In this document: positions 25,992-33,289 of the stretch, piece after piece
How positions within the stretch are numbered: the stretch's first letter is position 1
Layout: each line of letters starts with the position of its first letter
From: Chloroflexota bacterium
GTDB taxonomy: Bacteria; Chloroflexota; FW602-bin22; JACPRP01
Assembly (NCBI GenBank): GCA_016210495.1
Contig: JACQUC010000005.1
Coordinates: 1-61,058, forward strand
DNA length: 61,058 nt
Direction: 5' to 3'
Translations under genes and position numbers: made by a program
Notes under the pieces: generated by a model
The model's database searches: none
Told to the model about the DNA's origin: nothing
What the model saw: only the letters and a program-made list of their open reading frames with translations

Positions 25992-26297
25992 TTAGTCCCC
26001 TTTCTCGTCGCAGGGTGCTTCCTCAATAACTAATGTTCTCAGGTGAAGCTTATAGTCGGTTATGGCTCGCCAGAATTCCCTCTCGTCGGGTGTTGGCTCG
26101 CGCCCCATTATCTCATCGAAGTGAGTTGCTATCCACCTGGCCTCCTCCAGCGGCAAAGCCTGAGCTCTCTCCAATCGGTCCGCCTCCGGCAACGCAGCAA
26201 CCTCCTGGCCTTCTCGGAGGACAACCACCTCATCGTACCTTTTGTTGGTTGCTGGATCGATCTTCTCTCGCTTCATAAACTCAATGCCTTCGACCAT
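25992..26297 (-). CDS. Hypothetical protein, 101 residues
   Basis: This charged, mostly helical protein has an N-terminal beta-like stretch (YDEVVVLREGQEVAAL), then EEARWIATHFDEIMGREPTP and DEREFWRAITDYKLHLRTLV. The ATG follows AAGGAG by six bases, so it is a good gene call. It lies 170 bases downstream of the MscS gene on the same strand and may be the last gene of that unit. No family was recognised. Confidence 0.7.
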   Translation of the reverse strand: MVEGIEFMKREKIDPATNKRYDEVVVLREGQEVAALPEADRLERAQALPLEEARWIATHFDEIMGREPTPDEREFWRAITDYKLHLRTLVIEEAPCDEKGD

Positions 26298-26467
26298 TGC
26301 TGCTCCTTTCTACAAGGGTCACGAGTCCCCAAGCGGTCATATTCAGGGAGACCGACAAGTTTGCAACTGCAGGTTGACCACCTTTCGTGCCCCTCTGATA
26401 TCCAGTGGCCCTCAAATCACAGGCACCGCCTGCGAGGGGTGGAGAAAGGCCGAGAACGTGCAAATGG

Positions 26468-27586
26468 TTAGCTTGTCTCCACGGCTGCCTCTTTCGAGGC
26501 TACGCCGTCTAGGCTGGGTTGAAACAAAGCGCTGCTTCGCCTATCGAAGCCGTCGGATAGATGTAGTGTCCTCACCGGGAACGGGATCTCGATGCCCTCC
26601 TCTCTAAACCTCACAAAGATGCGTTTTCTCAGCTCGTGTTGCACGTAGTACTGGTCGACGAATTCTCTGACCTGGCAAATCAGCGTGAAGTCGAGCGAGT
26701 ACTCGCCAAATCCCGGGATGAGGCGCACGAACGGCTCAGGCTCGCTCAGCATCCCCTCTATCTCCTGCGAGGCCTTCTTCGCTACTCTCACCAGTATCTC
26801 CTCCACCTTCACCGGATCGCTGTCATAGCTCACTCCGACCGGTATCAGCAACGACATTCTTTGCTCCGGCAAATGGTAGTTGGTGATGATGCTCTGCGAC
26901 AGCTTCTGATTGGGGATTATCACGACGTTGTTGGGTAGAGTTCGTATCTTCGCGCTTCGCCAGCCGATCTCGATTACATACCCTTCTTCGCCACTGTTGA
27001 GTTTGATGTAGTCACCAACCCGGATCGGCCTATCGGCCAGAATATAGAATCCCGCGAAAAAGTTGGCCAGCGTGTCCTGCAAAGCTAACGCGGTGGCAAG
27101 ACCTCCCACCCCCAGAGTAGTGAGCAAGGGCGTGATGGGCACGCCCAGGTAACTGAGGGCGATCATCAAGCTGATCGTCCAGAGTGTTATTTGTGCCACG
27201 CGCTCCACAACCGCCACAACCTGGCTGAGCGCCTCAACCTTCGCCAAATAGAGATGAACCACTACCTTCAGCACTCTGGCGGCAACCAGAGTGACCGCCA
27301 CCACCAGGAGTGCGGCTACCACGCTATTCGCGTAGTCGCGCACATCTAAGGGCAGGGACGACACTCGCACGGCTGCAAGGGTGCCAGCCAGGACAACACA
27401 GGGAAGAATGAGGCCTTCCGTTGCCTTCAGCACGGCGTCGTCTAGCCGAGCCACATCCTGCGAAGTCCGAGAACGACGGTACCAGTCCGCAAGCTGTCGC
27501 GCTATCCAGCCCGCGACCACCGAGGCAATTATGACGCCGATCGGAATCGTTACCGAGACCAGCTCGGTCCAGCTCACCTGGCCCAC
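26468..27586 (-). CDS. mscS: MscS family mechanosensitive channel
   Basis: This small-conductance mechanosensitive channel relieves osmotic down-shock. It has N-terminal transmembrane helices (VTIPIGVIIASVVAGWI and later segments) and the pore-lining TM3 GVGGLATALALQDTLANFFA. The beta domain follows (RPIRVGDYIKLNSGEEGYV, then IGWRSAKIRTLPNNVVIIPN), which is the MscS signature. It starts with GTG. A length of 372 residues is typical. It lies downstream of a c-di-AMP-riboswitch-headed unit, with a hairpin in between that may or may not end the upstream transcript. Confidence 0.92.
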   Translation of the reverse strand: MGQVSWTELVSVTIPIGVIIASVVAGWIARQLADWYRRSRTSQDVARLDDAVLKATEGLILPCVVLAGTLAAVRVSSLPLDVRDYANSVVAALLVVAVTLVAARVLKVVVHLYLAKVEALSQVVAVVERVAQITLWTISLMIALSYLGVPITPLLTTLGVGGLATALALQDTLANFFAGFYILADRPIRVGDYIKLNSGEEGYVIEIGWRSAKIRTLPNNVVIIPNQKLSQSIITNYHLPEQRMSLLIPVGVSYDSDPVKVEEILVRVAKKASQEIEGMLSEPEPFVRLIPGFGEYSLDFTLICQVREFVDQYYVQHELRKRIFVRFREEGIEIPFPVRTLHLSDGFDRRSSALFQPSLDGVASKEAAVETS

Positions 27587-27700
27587 TTAGCCTTACCCAC
27601 CCTTTCTCCGAGAATATTGAGCACAGCCACCCATAAGAAGAACCATTCCTGCCTTTGGCTGAAGGGAATAGCCACGAGTGTGCCGTTTCAGCCGACGCAG

Positions 27701-27750
27701 ATTTCAAAAGACCGTCAGCTGCCGGCGACACCGATGGCAACTGACGGAAA
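27701..27750 (-). terminator. Hairpin between the YtxH-like gene and mscS
   Basis: On the minus strand CCGTCAG-TTGCC pairs with GGCAG-CTGACGG across a short loop, followed by TCTTTTG. It looks like a Rho-independent terminator, or an attenuator ahead of mscS. The rest of the 313-base gap (27587-27899) shows no gene. Confidence 0.6.
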
Positions 27751-27899
27751 GGGAATTGAATAGCTCGCATCGGTGCAGGCTATCCCCGTCCAGTTGAGGC
27801 CGCCCCAGCGGCCACTCGGGCATACGTCGGTGCATCCTATTGCTATCGCTGTGACCAATGCCGTGGTGACTCCCACGAGCTACACATAGCCTAATTTAG

Positions 27900-28184
27900 C
27901 TAATTTTCGGCAGATGCGTCGACAACTCGATTGATGGCCTCGGCAAAGCGGCTGAGCTGCTCTTGAAGGTCAGTTTCAGTTTGAGCGACGAAGGCATCTG
28001 CCTGAGTTCGGGCTTGCGAGGTGAATCCACCTGCCCTCGTGCGCCAGCCAAGTTCCTCCTGTTGCAGCCATCGAACGCCGTTGCACAGTCCCGGCGCAAA
28101 CACGGCGCTCACGCCAAGACCGAGAACCGTGCCAACGACCAGTCCAGGAAAGAAGCCCAAGCCGCGCCTATGTCTCCTGAACAT
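27900..28184 (-). CDS. YtxH-like small membrane protein
   Basis: This protein of about 94 residues has a basic N-terminus (FRRHRRG), one membrane helix (FFPGLVVGTVLGLGVSAVFA) and a soluble amphipathic tail (QADAFVAQTETDLQEQLSRF), the layout of YtxH/general-stress membrane proteins. The ATG at 28184 is preferred over a TTG at 28208 because AGGAGG lies 11 bases before it. It follows the winged-helix gene in the riboswitch-controlled unit. Confidence 0.65.
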   Translation of the reverse strand: MFRRHRRGLGFFPGLVVGTVLGLGVSAVFAPGLCNGVRWLQQEELGWRTRAGGFTSQARTQADAFVAQTETDLQEQLSRFAEAINRVVDASAEN

Positions 28185-28244
28185 ACCGTATCCATCCTCC
28201 TGGTGCAACGCCTGGGTGCAAACATCCGGATGTTCGGCGAAGGA

Positions 28245-28420
28245 CTAGAGGTCCGTGAACCTTCCTTCCATCTTCCGCATCACCTGCGGCATCGCGGTGC
28301 ATTCCAGCTCGTCCAGCGGCAGGCCATGAGGCGCCAGTGCATGCTCGCGTGTCCCGCATAGCCGCCGGTGTCCGCTTTGATCACGCTTGGCGCAACCTCT
28401 ATTCGATTCACCTTCATCAT
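28245..28420 (-). pseudogene. Archaeal-type (class V) fructose-1,6-bisphosphate aldolase/phosphatase, middle deleted
   Basis: On the minus strand ATG at 28420 opens MKVNRIEVAPSVIKADTGGY, then AGHASMH, matching the N-terminus of class V FBP aldolase/phosphatase (SVIKADxGxxxGH). One frame over, APHGLPLDELECTAMPQVM, then RKMEGRF up to the stop at 28245, matches that enzyme's C-terminal end (PHRLxPxEMEYTTLPxVLxKL). About 330 residues between them are gone and the frames do not join. Confidence 0.6.
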
Positions 28421-28865
28421 ATCGAGTTTGGACTGGTGAGGCACTCTTATTCTTCTTGGCTTCTCGCTTAGCACGCTCCAACGATCGGAATGCCAGCCGG
28501 GCAAGAACGCGATCATTGCGCAGCGCCGCCTGCGCCATGGAAAATAGTCGTGATAGCTTACTTCGCAATTTCCCGTCACTGGTCAATTTGTACTGCGGCT
28601 CACCCCCATCGCCTTGTTTCTCCAAAACGTGCCGCTCCACCAATTCGTCCAACTCGGCCGCAGTGCGCTCGATTGGGCGCAGCCCCAGGCGCTCGGCGTA
28701 CTTCGCCGCATTCCAACAGGTATCCGGTCTGCCGCAAAGGAGCTGGACGACGCGGTATTTGGCTAGGTCGTCGATTCCAGTGGCAACAAAACCGTCAACA
28801 CCCATCTGGCGGGATTGGCCAATGTTCCTTGTCTCTTTTGCACCGTACGGCAACGTCATCACCAT
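28245..28865 (-). CDS. Winged-helix-like protein whose frame runs into a pseudogene
   Basis: Residues 1-135 look like a real protein with a winged-helix segment (LAKYRVVQLLCGRP, TAAELDELVERHVLEKQ and YKLTSDGKLRSKLSRL). The ATG follows GAGGAGGAAGAA. After about residue 145 the frame enters the relic of a fructose-bisphosphatase gene (see 28245-28420), and the last 30 residues are that enzyme's C-terminus, so the natural end of this protein has probably been lost. It is the first gene after the second c-di-AMP riboswitch. Confidence 0.6.
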   Translation of the reverse strand: MVMTLPYGAKETRNIGQSRQMGVDGFVATGIDDLAKYRVVQLLCGRPDTCWNAAKYAERLGLRPIERTAAELDELVERHVLEKQGDGGEPQYKLTSDGKLRSKLSRLFSMAQAALRNDRVLARLAFRSLERAKREAKKNKSASPVQTRYDEGESNRGCAKRDQSGHRRLCGTREHALAPHGLPLDELECTAMPQVMRKMEGRFTDL

Positions 28866-28990
28866 TTCTTCCTCCTCAAATCACGTGGCGCAGGTTAGAC
28901 CTCGCCAGTGTGATTCCCGTGGAAAGCCAGGCAATGCTGCTATCCGCGATCCTGATGCACACCTCGTCGGTGGAGCATCGGTTGCGAGCC

Positions 28991-29022
28991 AAAACGAAAA
29001 CCCGAGGACATAGCCTCGGGTT
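28991..29022 (-). terminator. Riboswitch expression platform, copy 2
   Basis: Minus-strand arms AACCCGAGG and CCTCGGGTT with a 6-base loop are followed by TTCGTTTTGG. The placement relative to the aptamer is the same as in copy 1. Confidence 0.88.
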
Positions 29023-29030
29023 GTTTGATC

Positions 29031-29163
29031 TAGCTACGCCTCTCTCACGTGCCTACGAGGTTAGCTGACGGGTTCGGGCTGAAAGAGTTGCCCTATCTCA
29101 ACACTTGAGAATTCACCCCAATTACCTGGGTTCCCCCGTTCTTCCGCAGAAGATTCGGCCTCT
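29031..29163 (-). ncRNA. c-di-AMP riboswitch (ydaO/yuaA type), copy 2
   Basis: The minus strand carries the conserved core GCCGAATCTTC, ACGGGGGAACCCA, GGGGTGAATTC, GCCCGAACCCGTC and CAGCTAACCTCGTAGGC. It heads the winged-helix/YtxH-like unit at 28865-27900. The sequence is clearly paralogous to copy 1, but the variable stems differ. Confidence 0.93.
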
Positions 29164-29227
29164 AACTATTCAGTTGTGGTACTGATCTTGGCTTCGGTCG
29201 ACTCCGATCGTCGCCGACGCCCAAAGT

Positions 29228-29256
29228 ATGCTACCAGACACTGCGACGCATGTCAA
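29228..29256 (-). promoter_or_regulatory. Sigma70-type promoter of the copy 2 riboswitch transcript
   Basis: On the minus strand TTGACA (29256-29251) and TAGCAT (29233-29228) are separated by 17 bases, about 65 bases upstream of the aptamer. Confidence 0.78.
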
Positions 29257-29630
29257 CACTCAGGCGACCGCCGGATAGGTACTATGATCGAAGTACGCTC
29301 GCCAGACTAAACACGACGAGTCGTTCGAGGCCGCACCGCTGAAGTGTTGTGGCTCTTCATGGTAGACTTTGTCGGCAGATTAGATTGGCAGTGTCACATT
29401 CTCGGATCGAGACTGGCCTGGCTGTACAGAACTGTAGTGCGGGGGCTTGTCCCCTGCTTGGGACGGTGGGGGAAGCCGTGGCAGAGGCAGATGTGAGATT
29501 GTCGATGTAGCTCGGGGAGCGTGCTCGAGCCGCTTTTCGACATGCTTGTGTCCCCCCCCAATCTGTGCTAAACTACCCTCTGCTTGCTGCTCTCTCCTGG
29601 AGCCAATTCACACGGAAAGGAATCCACAAT
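29257..29630. other. Intergenic stretch between divergent units
   Basis: This region of about 370 bases holds the upstream region of the flavoprotein gene, including an AAAGGA ribosome site at 29616-29621. No RNA, repeat or gene was recognised. Confidence 0.4.
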
Positions 29631-31361
29631 ATGCAATCGTCTGACAACATCGTCGATACCGATGTCCTGGTTATCGGCGGCGGCATCGGTGGCCACGTCT
29701 TTGCCATCACAGCCAAAGAGAAGGCGCCTGCCTTGAGGGTAACCCTCGTCGAAAAGGCCCAGGCCGGCAAGACCGGGCCCAGCGCCCTGGTCGGAGGCCG
29801 CTACGACGGATTCCTTCCCGAAACCGACGATTTCGACTATTATTTCCAGTCCAGGGTCGAAGAGGCCGACTTCCTCTGCGACCAGGACAAGATCGAAGAC
29901 GACCTGAAAGTCGCCGGCGACGTTTTCCGAAGCCTCGAGCGATGGGGCGTCCGCTTTGTGAAAAACGCGCAGGGCGAGTACGATCGCCCCTTGAGCCGAG
30001 GCCGCACCGCGGGCCAGCTCCTGGAGGGCGGCGGCGTCTCCCTTATGAACGCATTGAACCGCTATGCCAGAAAGATCGGCGTCCAATTCCTCGACCGCAT
30101 CATGGTCACCGACCTTTTGAGCAACGGCGAAGCCGTCGGGGGAGCGGTGGGCTTCGGCGTGCGCAACGGAGAGTTCTATGTCTTCAGTTCCAAGGCTACC
30201 GTGGTGGCCACCGGCATGACCCGCTTCAAGACCATCCAGCCGGGGCACAGAAACGACACGGGAGACGGCTACGCTATGGCCTACCGGGCCGAGGCTGAGC
30301 TGGCAGGCTTTGACTCCACGCACCATAACACCTACGGCGCCAGATGGGAGTTTGGGCCGGGCAACAACCTCTACGTGGGCCTTGGCGGCTACTTCCTGAA
30401 CGCCAAAGGCGAAAGGTTCATGCACAAGTATCACCCCGAGCTGGCCGAGCGTGCACCCTTCGTCTGGCTGTCCCCATCGATGTGCGTCGAGCGCATGGAG
30501 CACCGCGCTCCACCGATCTACCTGGATATGCGGCACTTCACGCCCGACAAGATGGAGACCCTCTGGAAGTCTATCCCTTACGCCATGACCAAGTACGAGC
30601 GGGCAGGCGTGATCAAAGGCAACAGGTTCGTTGAGCTTATCGAGTACACGCCAGAGGGGCCGCGCCCGATGCCTTGTGGTATCGTCACCGACCGCAACTA
30701 CGAATCCCGGAATCTGTCCGGGCTGTTCGCCATTGGGGATGCCACGTCCCAAAAAGGCAGCGGCGCCCTGCCCGGCGCTGCCGTCGGTGGGTTCATCGCC
30801 GGCGCCTACGCCGCCCAGAAAGCCTCCCAAACCAGCGAAGTGTCGATCGACCCGCGGCAAGTGGCGACCCTCAAGCAGTCCTGTCTGGCGCCTCTCGAGA
30901 GGGCCGATGGCATCGAGCCCGACCACGTCATCCTGGCCCTGCAGGAGGCCATCCACCCTTACCACGTCAGCATCATCAGGCACGAGAAACGGCTAACAAA
31001 AGCGCTGGAGGAGGTGGAACGGATCAGGGATACCCAGGCTCCCTTGCTCCACGCCTACGACTCCCACTACCTGATGCTGGCCAACGAGGCCACGAGCATG
31101 GTGCTGGGGGCCGAGATGCTCCTCAGGTCCGCCCTCGAAAGAAAGGAGAGCAGGCTGGGCTGCATCCGCGAGGACTACCGTGACCTGGACAACATAAACT
31201 GGCTAAGGTACGTCCTGCTCAAGAACGACCACGGAAAAATGAAGGTCTGGTCAGAGGAGGTTCCTGTCGACAGGTACAGGCTGCAGCCCAAGCGCGAAAA
31301 GCACCTGCATCCTTTCTGGCAAAGAGTGCAAGAGTTGGGTTACGCGACCACCGTAGGGTAG
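29631..31361 (+). CDS. AprA/FrdA-like FAD flavoprotein, reductase catalytic subunit
   Basis: This 576-residue flavoprotein belongs to the fumarate reductase / adenylylsulfate reductase superfamily. The FAD-binding GGGIGG is at residues 16-21 in VLVIGGGIGGHVFA, followed by VEKAQAGKTGPSALVGG. Mid-protein GDGYAMAYRAEAELAGFD and GLFAIGDATSQKGSGAL near residue 370 are superfamily hallmarks. The ATG at 29631 follows AAAGGA. The downstream two-cluster ferredoxin at 31707 is the likely electron partner, as in AprAB. The substrate is not evident; an exact AprA identity is not claimed. Confidence 0.82.
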   Translation: MQSSDNIVDTDVLVIGGGIGGHVFAITAKEKAPALRVTLVEKAQAGKTGPSALVGGRYDGFLPETDDFDYYFQSRVEEADFLCDQDKIEDDLKVAGDVFRSLERWGVRFVKNAQGEYDRPLSRGRTAGQLLEGGGVSLMNALNRYARKIGVQFLDRIMVTDLLSNGEAVGGAVGFGVRNGEFYVFSSKATVVATGMTRFKTIQPGHRNDTGDGYAMAYRAEAELAGFDSTHHNTYGARWEFGPGNNLYVGLGGYFLNAKGERFMHKYHPELAERAPFVWLSPSMCVERMEHRAPPIYLDMRHFTPDKMETLWKSIPYAMTKYERAGVIKGNRFVELIEYTPEGPRPMPCGIVTDRNYESRNLSGLFAIGDATSQKGSGALPGAAVGGFIAGAYAAQKASQTSEVSIDPRQVATLKQSCLAPLERADGIEPDHVILALQEAIHPYHVSIIRHEKRLTKALEEVERIRDTQAPLLHAYDSHYLMLANEATSMVLGAEMLLRSALERKESRLGCIREDYRDLDNINWLRYVLLKNDHGKMKVWSEEVPVDRYRLQPKREKHLHPFWQRVQELGYATTVG

Positions 31362-31706
31362 GGGCGCGATTAATCGCGCTCCAATGCATCAAACTAAGGC
31401 GCATGTTGATTTCGGCGTGATCGGCCGGGGCGTATTTTTTAATGTAGGGGCGAACGGCGTTCGCCCGCATCGTCGGTATGTAGATGTGAGAAATCGCCGC
31501 GAACATTGACGAACGGGCGTCGTGCCAACGTTTTGCGCGCTAGATGGGCATCTGAGTGGATTCTGGAGACCGTACGTGCGAACGCCGTTCGCCCCTACAT
31601 TGTGGCCCTGCGCCTACTGGCCAAGTATCGCTAGATTGGTGCTCACTAGGCACGATGGACCGTGCCCTTATCTTCGGCTTAACAACGTCAAAGGAGTAAT
31701 AACAAG
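31362..31706. other. Intergenic stretch with palindromic repeats
   Basis: This gap contains a GGGGCGCGATTAATCGCGCTCC-like palindrome at about 31361-31382 and a MITE-like inverted repeat pair (31441-31601). A weak AAAGGAG site at 31690 precedes the ferredoxin. Confidence 0.6.
31441..31601. mobile_element. MITE-like element with 24-base perfect inverted ends
   Basis: The left end 31441-31464 (AATGTAGGGGCGAACGGC and six more bases) is exactly the reverse complement of 31578-31601. Each arm is itself nearly palindromic (GCGAACGGCGTTCGC). The 113-base interior has no gene. It lies between the flavoprotein and its ferredoxin. Confidence 0.7.
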
Positions 31707-31931
31707 ATGGGAATCAGAAAAATAGACTTGGATCTCTGCAACGGCTGCGGGGCCTGTGTGGATGCCTGCCCCCTGGACGTGCTCAGGATGAACGAGGCAA
31801 CCTCACAGCCCTTCATCAAGTACCTTCGCGACTGCCAGGCCTGCCTCCTTTGCGAGATAAACTGCCCGGTCGAGGCCATCTACGTATCCGCCGACTACGA
31901 GCGAAGAATACCCATGCCGATCTACTTCTGA
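31707..31931 (+). CDS. Small 2[4Fe-4S] ferredoxin
   Basis: This 74-residue protein has two cluster motifs: CNGCGACVDACP at residues 11-22 and CQACLLCEINCP at 43-54. It is the AprB-like electron-transfer partner expected for the flavoprotein 345 bases upstream, although much shorter than true AprB and without its C-terminal tail. Its last 10 bases overlap the convergent metallopeptidase gene. Confidence 0.9.
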   Translation: MGIRKIDLDLCNGCGACVDACPLDVLRMNEATSQPFIKYLRDCQACLLCEINCPVEAIYVSADYERRIPMPIYF

Positions 31932-33289
31932 TCCCTAAACCCCTCCACGATCGTCGCCGTCGTCGCCTCGTCGGATGTTATGACAAGCACAACCTGCTGG
32001 CCCTCGATGCCGGCGTAGCCGGAGGTCGAGCTCCGGTTCCACGCGAAGCTCGTCGCCTCGTCTCGTGTAAGCTGCGTGTCGTCCCGGGCGTTTTGCAGAT
32101 CGTACAGCGCGCCGAAGAACTCGTCGGCGTCGACCTCGGTGTCCCACTCGCTCAGAACGACCAGCGCCAGCCTACCCGTCTCGCTCCGCAACAGGGCGTA
32201 TCGATCGCCACCCCAGCCTGCCCCAGCCTCGCCCGCTTGTTTCGTATTCAGCCCGTTTTGTAGATACAACAGCCAGCCCAGCTCGCCCATGCTGTCCGTT
32301 TCGAGCAGCGACCAGTCCTCGCCGAGGCCTGCCGTGATGTCGGGCAGCTCCACCGGCCTTGCCCCTTCGCCGGCACCGTACTTCTCGGGATGAATGATCT
32401 GCTCGGACGTCGTCGGCGGATTGTCGTAGGCGCCGTTTATCGCGGGCCAGCCGCCCGAGCGAAAGAGGCCCACGACGAAGGAAGTTCCCTGCTCGTAGGG
32501 AAAAATCATGCTGGCTCGCAGCGCCAGAGGTATCGAGGCCAGGCTCTGCGCGGCGTCGCTGCTTGCGCTCTGGACCGACGCCAGCGTCTCACGGCTGAAG
32601 TTCTCCAGCGCGTAGAAGGCCATCGCGACGGTTGCGTCACCCTCTACCAGAGCCCGCAGAGCCAACCCCTTCTCCCCCTCCTCGTCCACTTCCTGTTTCA
32701 AACGTGCGCCGATGTCGAAGTGTTGGTCCTGCAGGGCATGCACGTACTCGTGCGCCAGGACCATCTCGTCCATCGGCGTGAGCGCTCCGCCGCGGCCGAT
32801 AAGGTTCATCGAGCGGCTGCTGAACTCGTAGAAGCCTGCCGTCTGCTCGCTCGCTGCTCCGACCCAGAGTTCGCCCAGATCATCGTTCTCGCCGATCCAA
32901 TCGAGCAGCACCCAGAGGGCCTTCGACGTCTCGATGCCCTCTTGTGCATCCTCCTTCTCCAAGTTCTTGCGCAAACGGGCCTCGTACTCGTCCCGCGATA
33001 GCGTCGCCAGCGCCACGTCACCCTTAGCCTCCAGGCCGCGCGTGGCGGAAACCCTGGCCAGCACCGTAGCAGGTTCCACCTCGGCCAGCGGCATCGCGGC
33101 CGAAGCTGCCACGGTGGTCGCGCCCGATGCGGTCGAGGCCGTCGCCCCGACTAAGCCTGACGCGACGTCCACCGCCGTCGCCATCCAGTACGGACCTCCG
33201 GCTACCGGATTGGCGAGAGTCCTGGTTGGCGGAAGGATAAGCAAGAGAATCGCGATGACCAGACCGGTGGCGCTGCGAATACGACTCAT
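31922..33289 (-). CDS. Secreted HExxH metallopeptidase-like protein
   Basis: This is an exported protein with signal peptide (GLVIAILLLILPPTRTLA) and a central zinc-peptidase pattern LAHEYVHALQDQHFD at about residues 180-195. It is followed by LRALVEGDATVAM, where the Glu is the likely third ligand. A C-terminal domain follows (FFGALYDLQNARDDTQLT). The family is uncharacterised but recurs in Chloroflexota. Its start overlaps the end of the fused carboxyltransferase gene by 4 nt (33286-33289), so it is translated with it. Confidence 0.72.
   Translation of the reverse strand: MSRIRSATGLVIAILLLILPPTRTLANPVAGGPYWMATAVDVASGLVGATASTASGATTVAASAAMPLAEVEPATVLARVSATRGLEAKGDVALATLSRDEYEARLRKNLEKEDAQEGIETSKALWVLLDWIGENDDLGELWVGAASEQTAGFYEFSSRSMNLIGRGGALTPMDEMVLAHEYVHALQDQHFDIGARLKQEVDEEGEKGLALRALVEGDATVAMAFYALENFSRETLASVQSASSDAAQSLASIPLALRASMIFPYEQGTSFVVGLFRSGGWPAINGAYDNPPTTSEQIIHPEKYGAGEGARPVELPDITAGLGEDWSLLETDSMGELGWLLYLQNGLNTKQAGEAGAGWGGDRYALLRSETGRLALVVLSEWDTEVDADEFFGALYDLQNARDDTQLTRDEATSFAWNRSSTSGYAGIEGQQVVLVITSDEATTATIVEGFRDQK

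Noticed and set aside
29568..30983. A 471-codon minus-strand open frame opposite the flavoprotein gene
   Set aside because: It mirrors the high-GC codon pattern of the real plus-strand gene, which has clear FAD motifs; the antisense product has no recognisable features.
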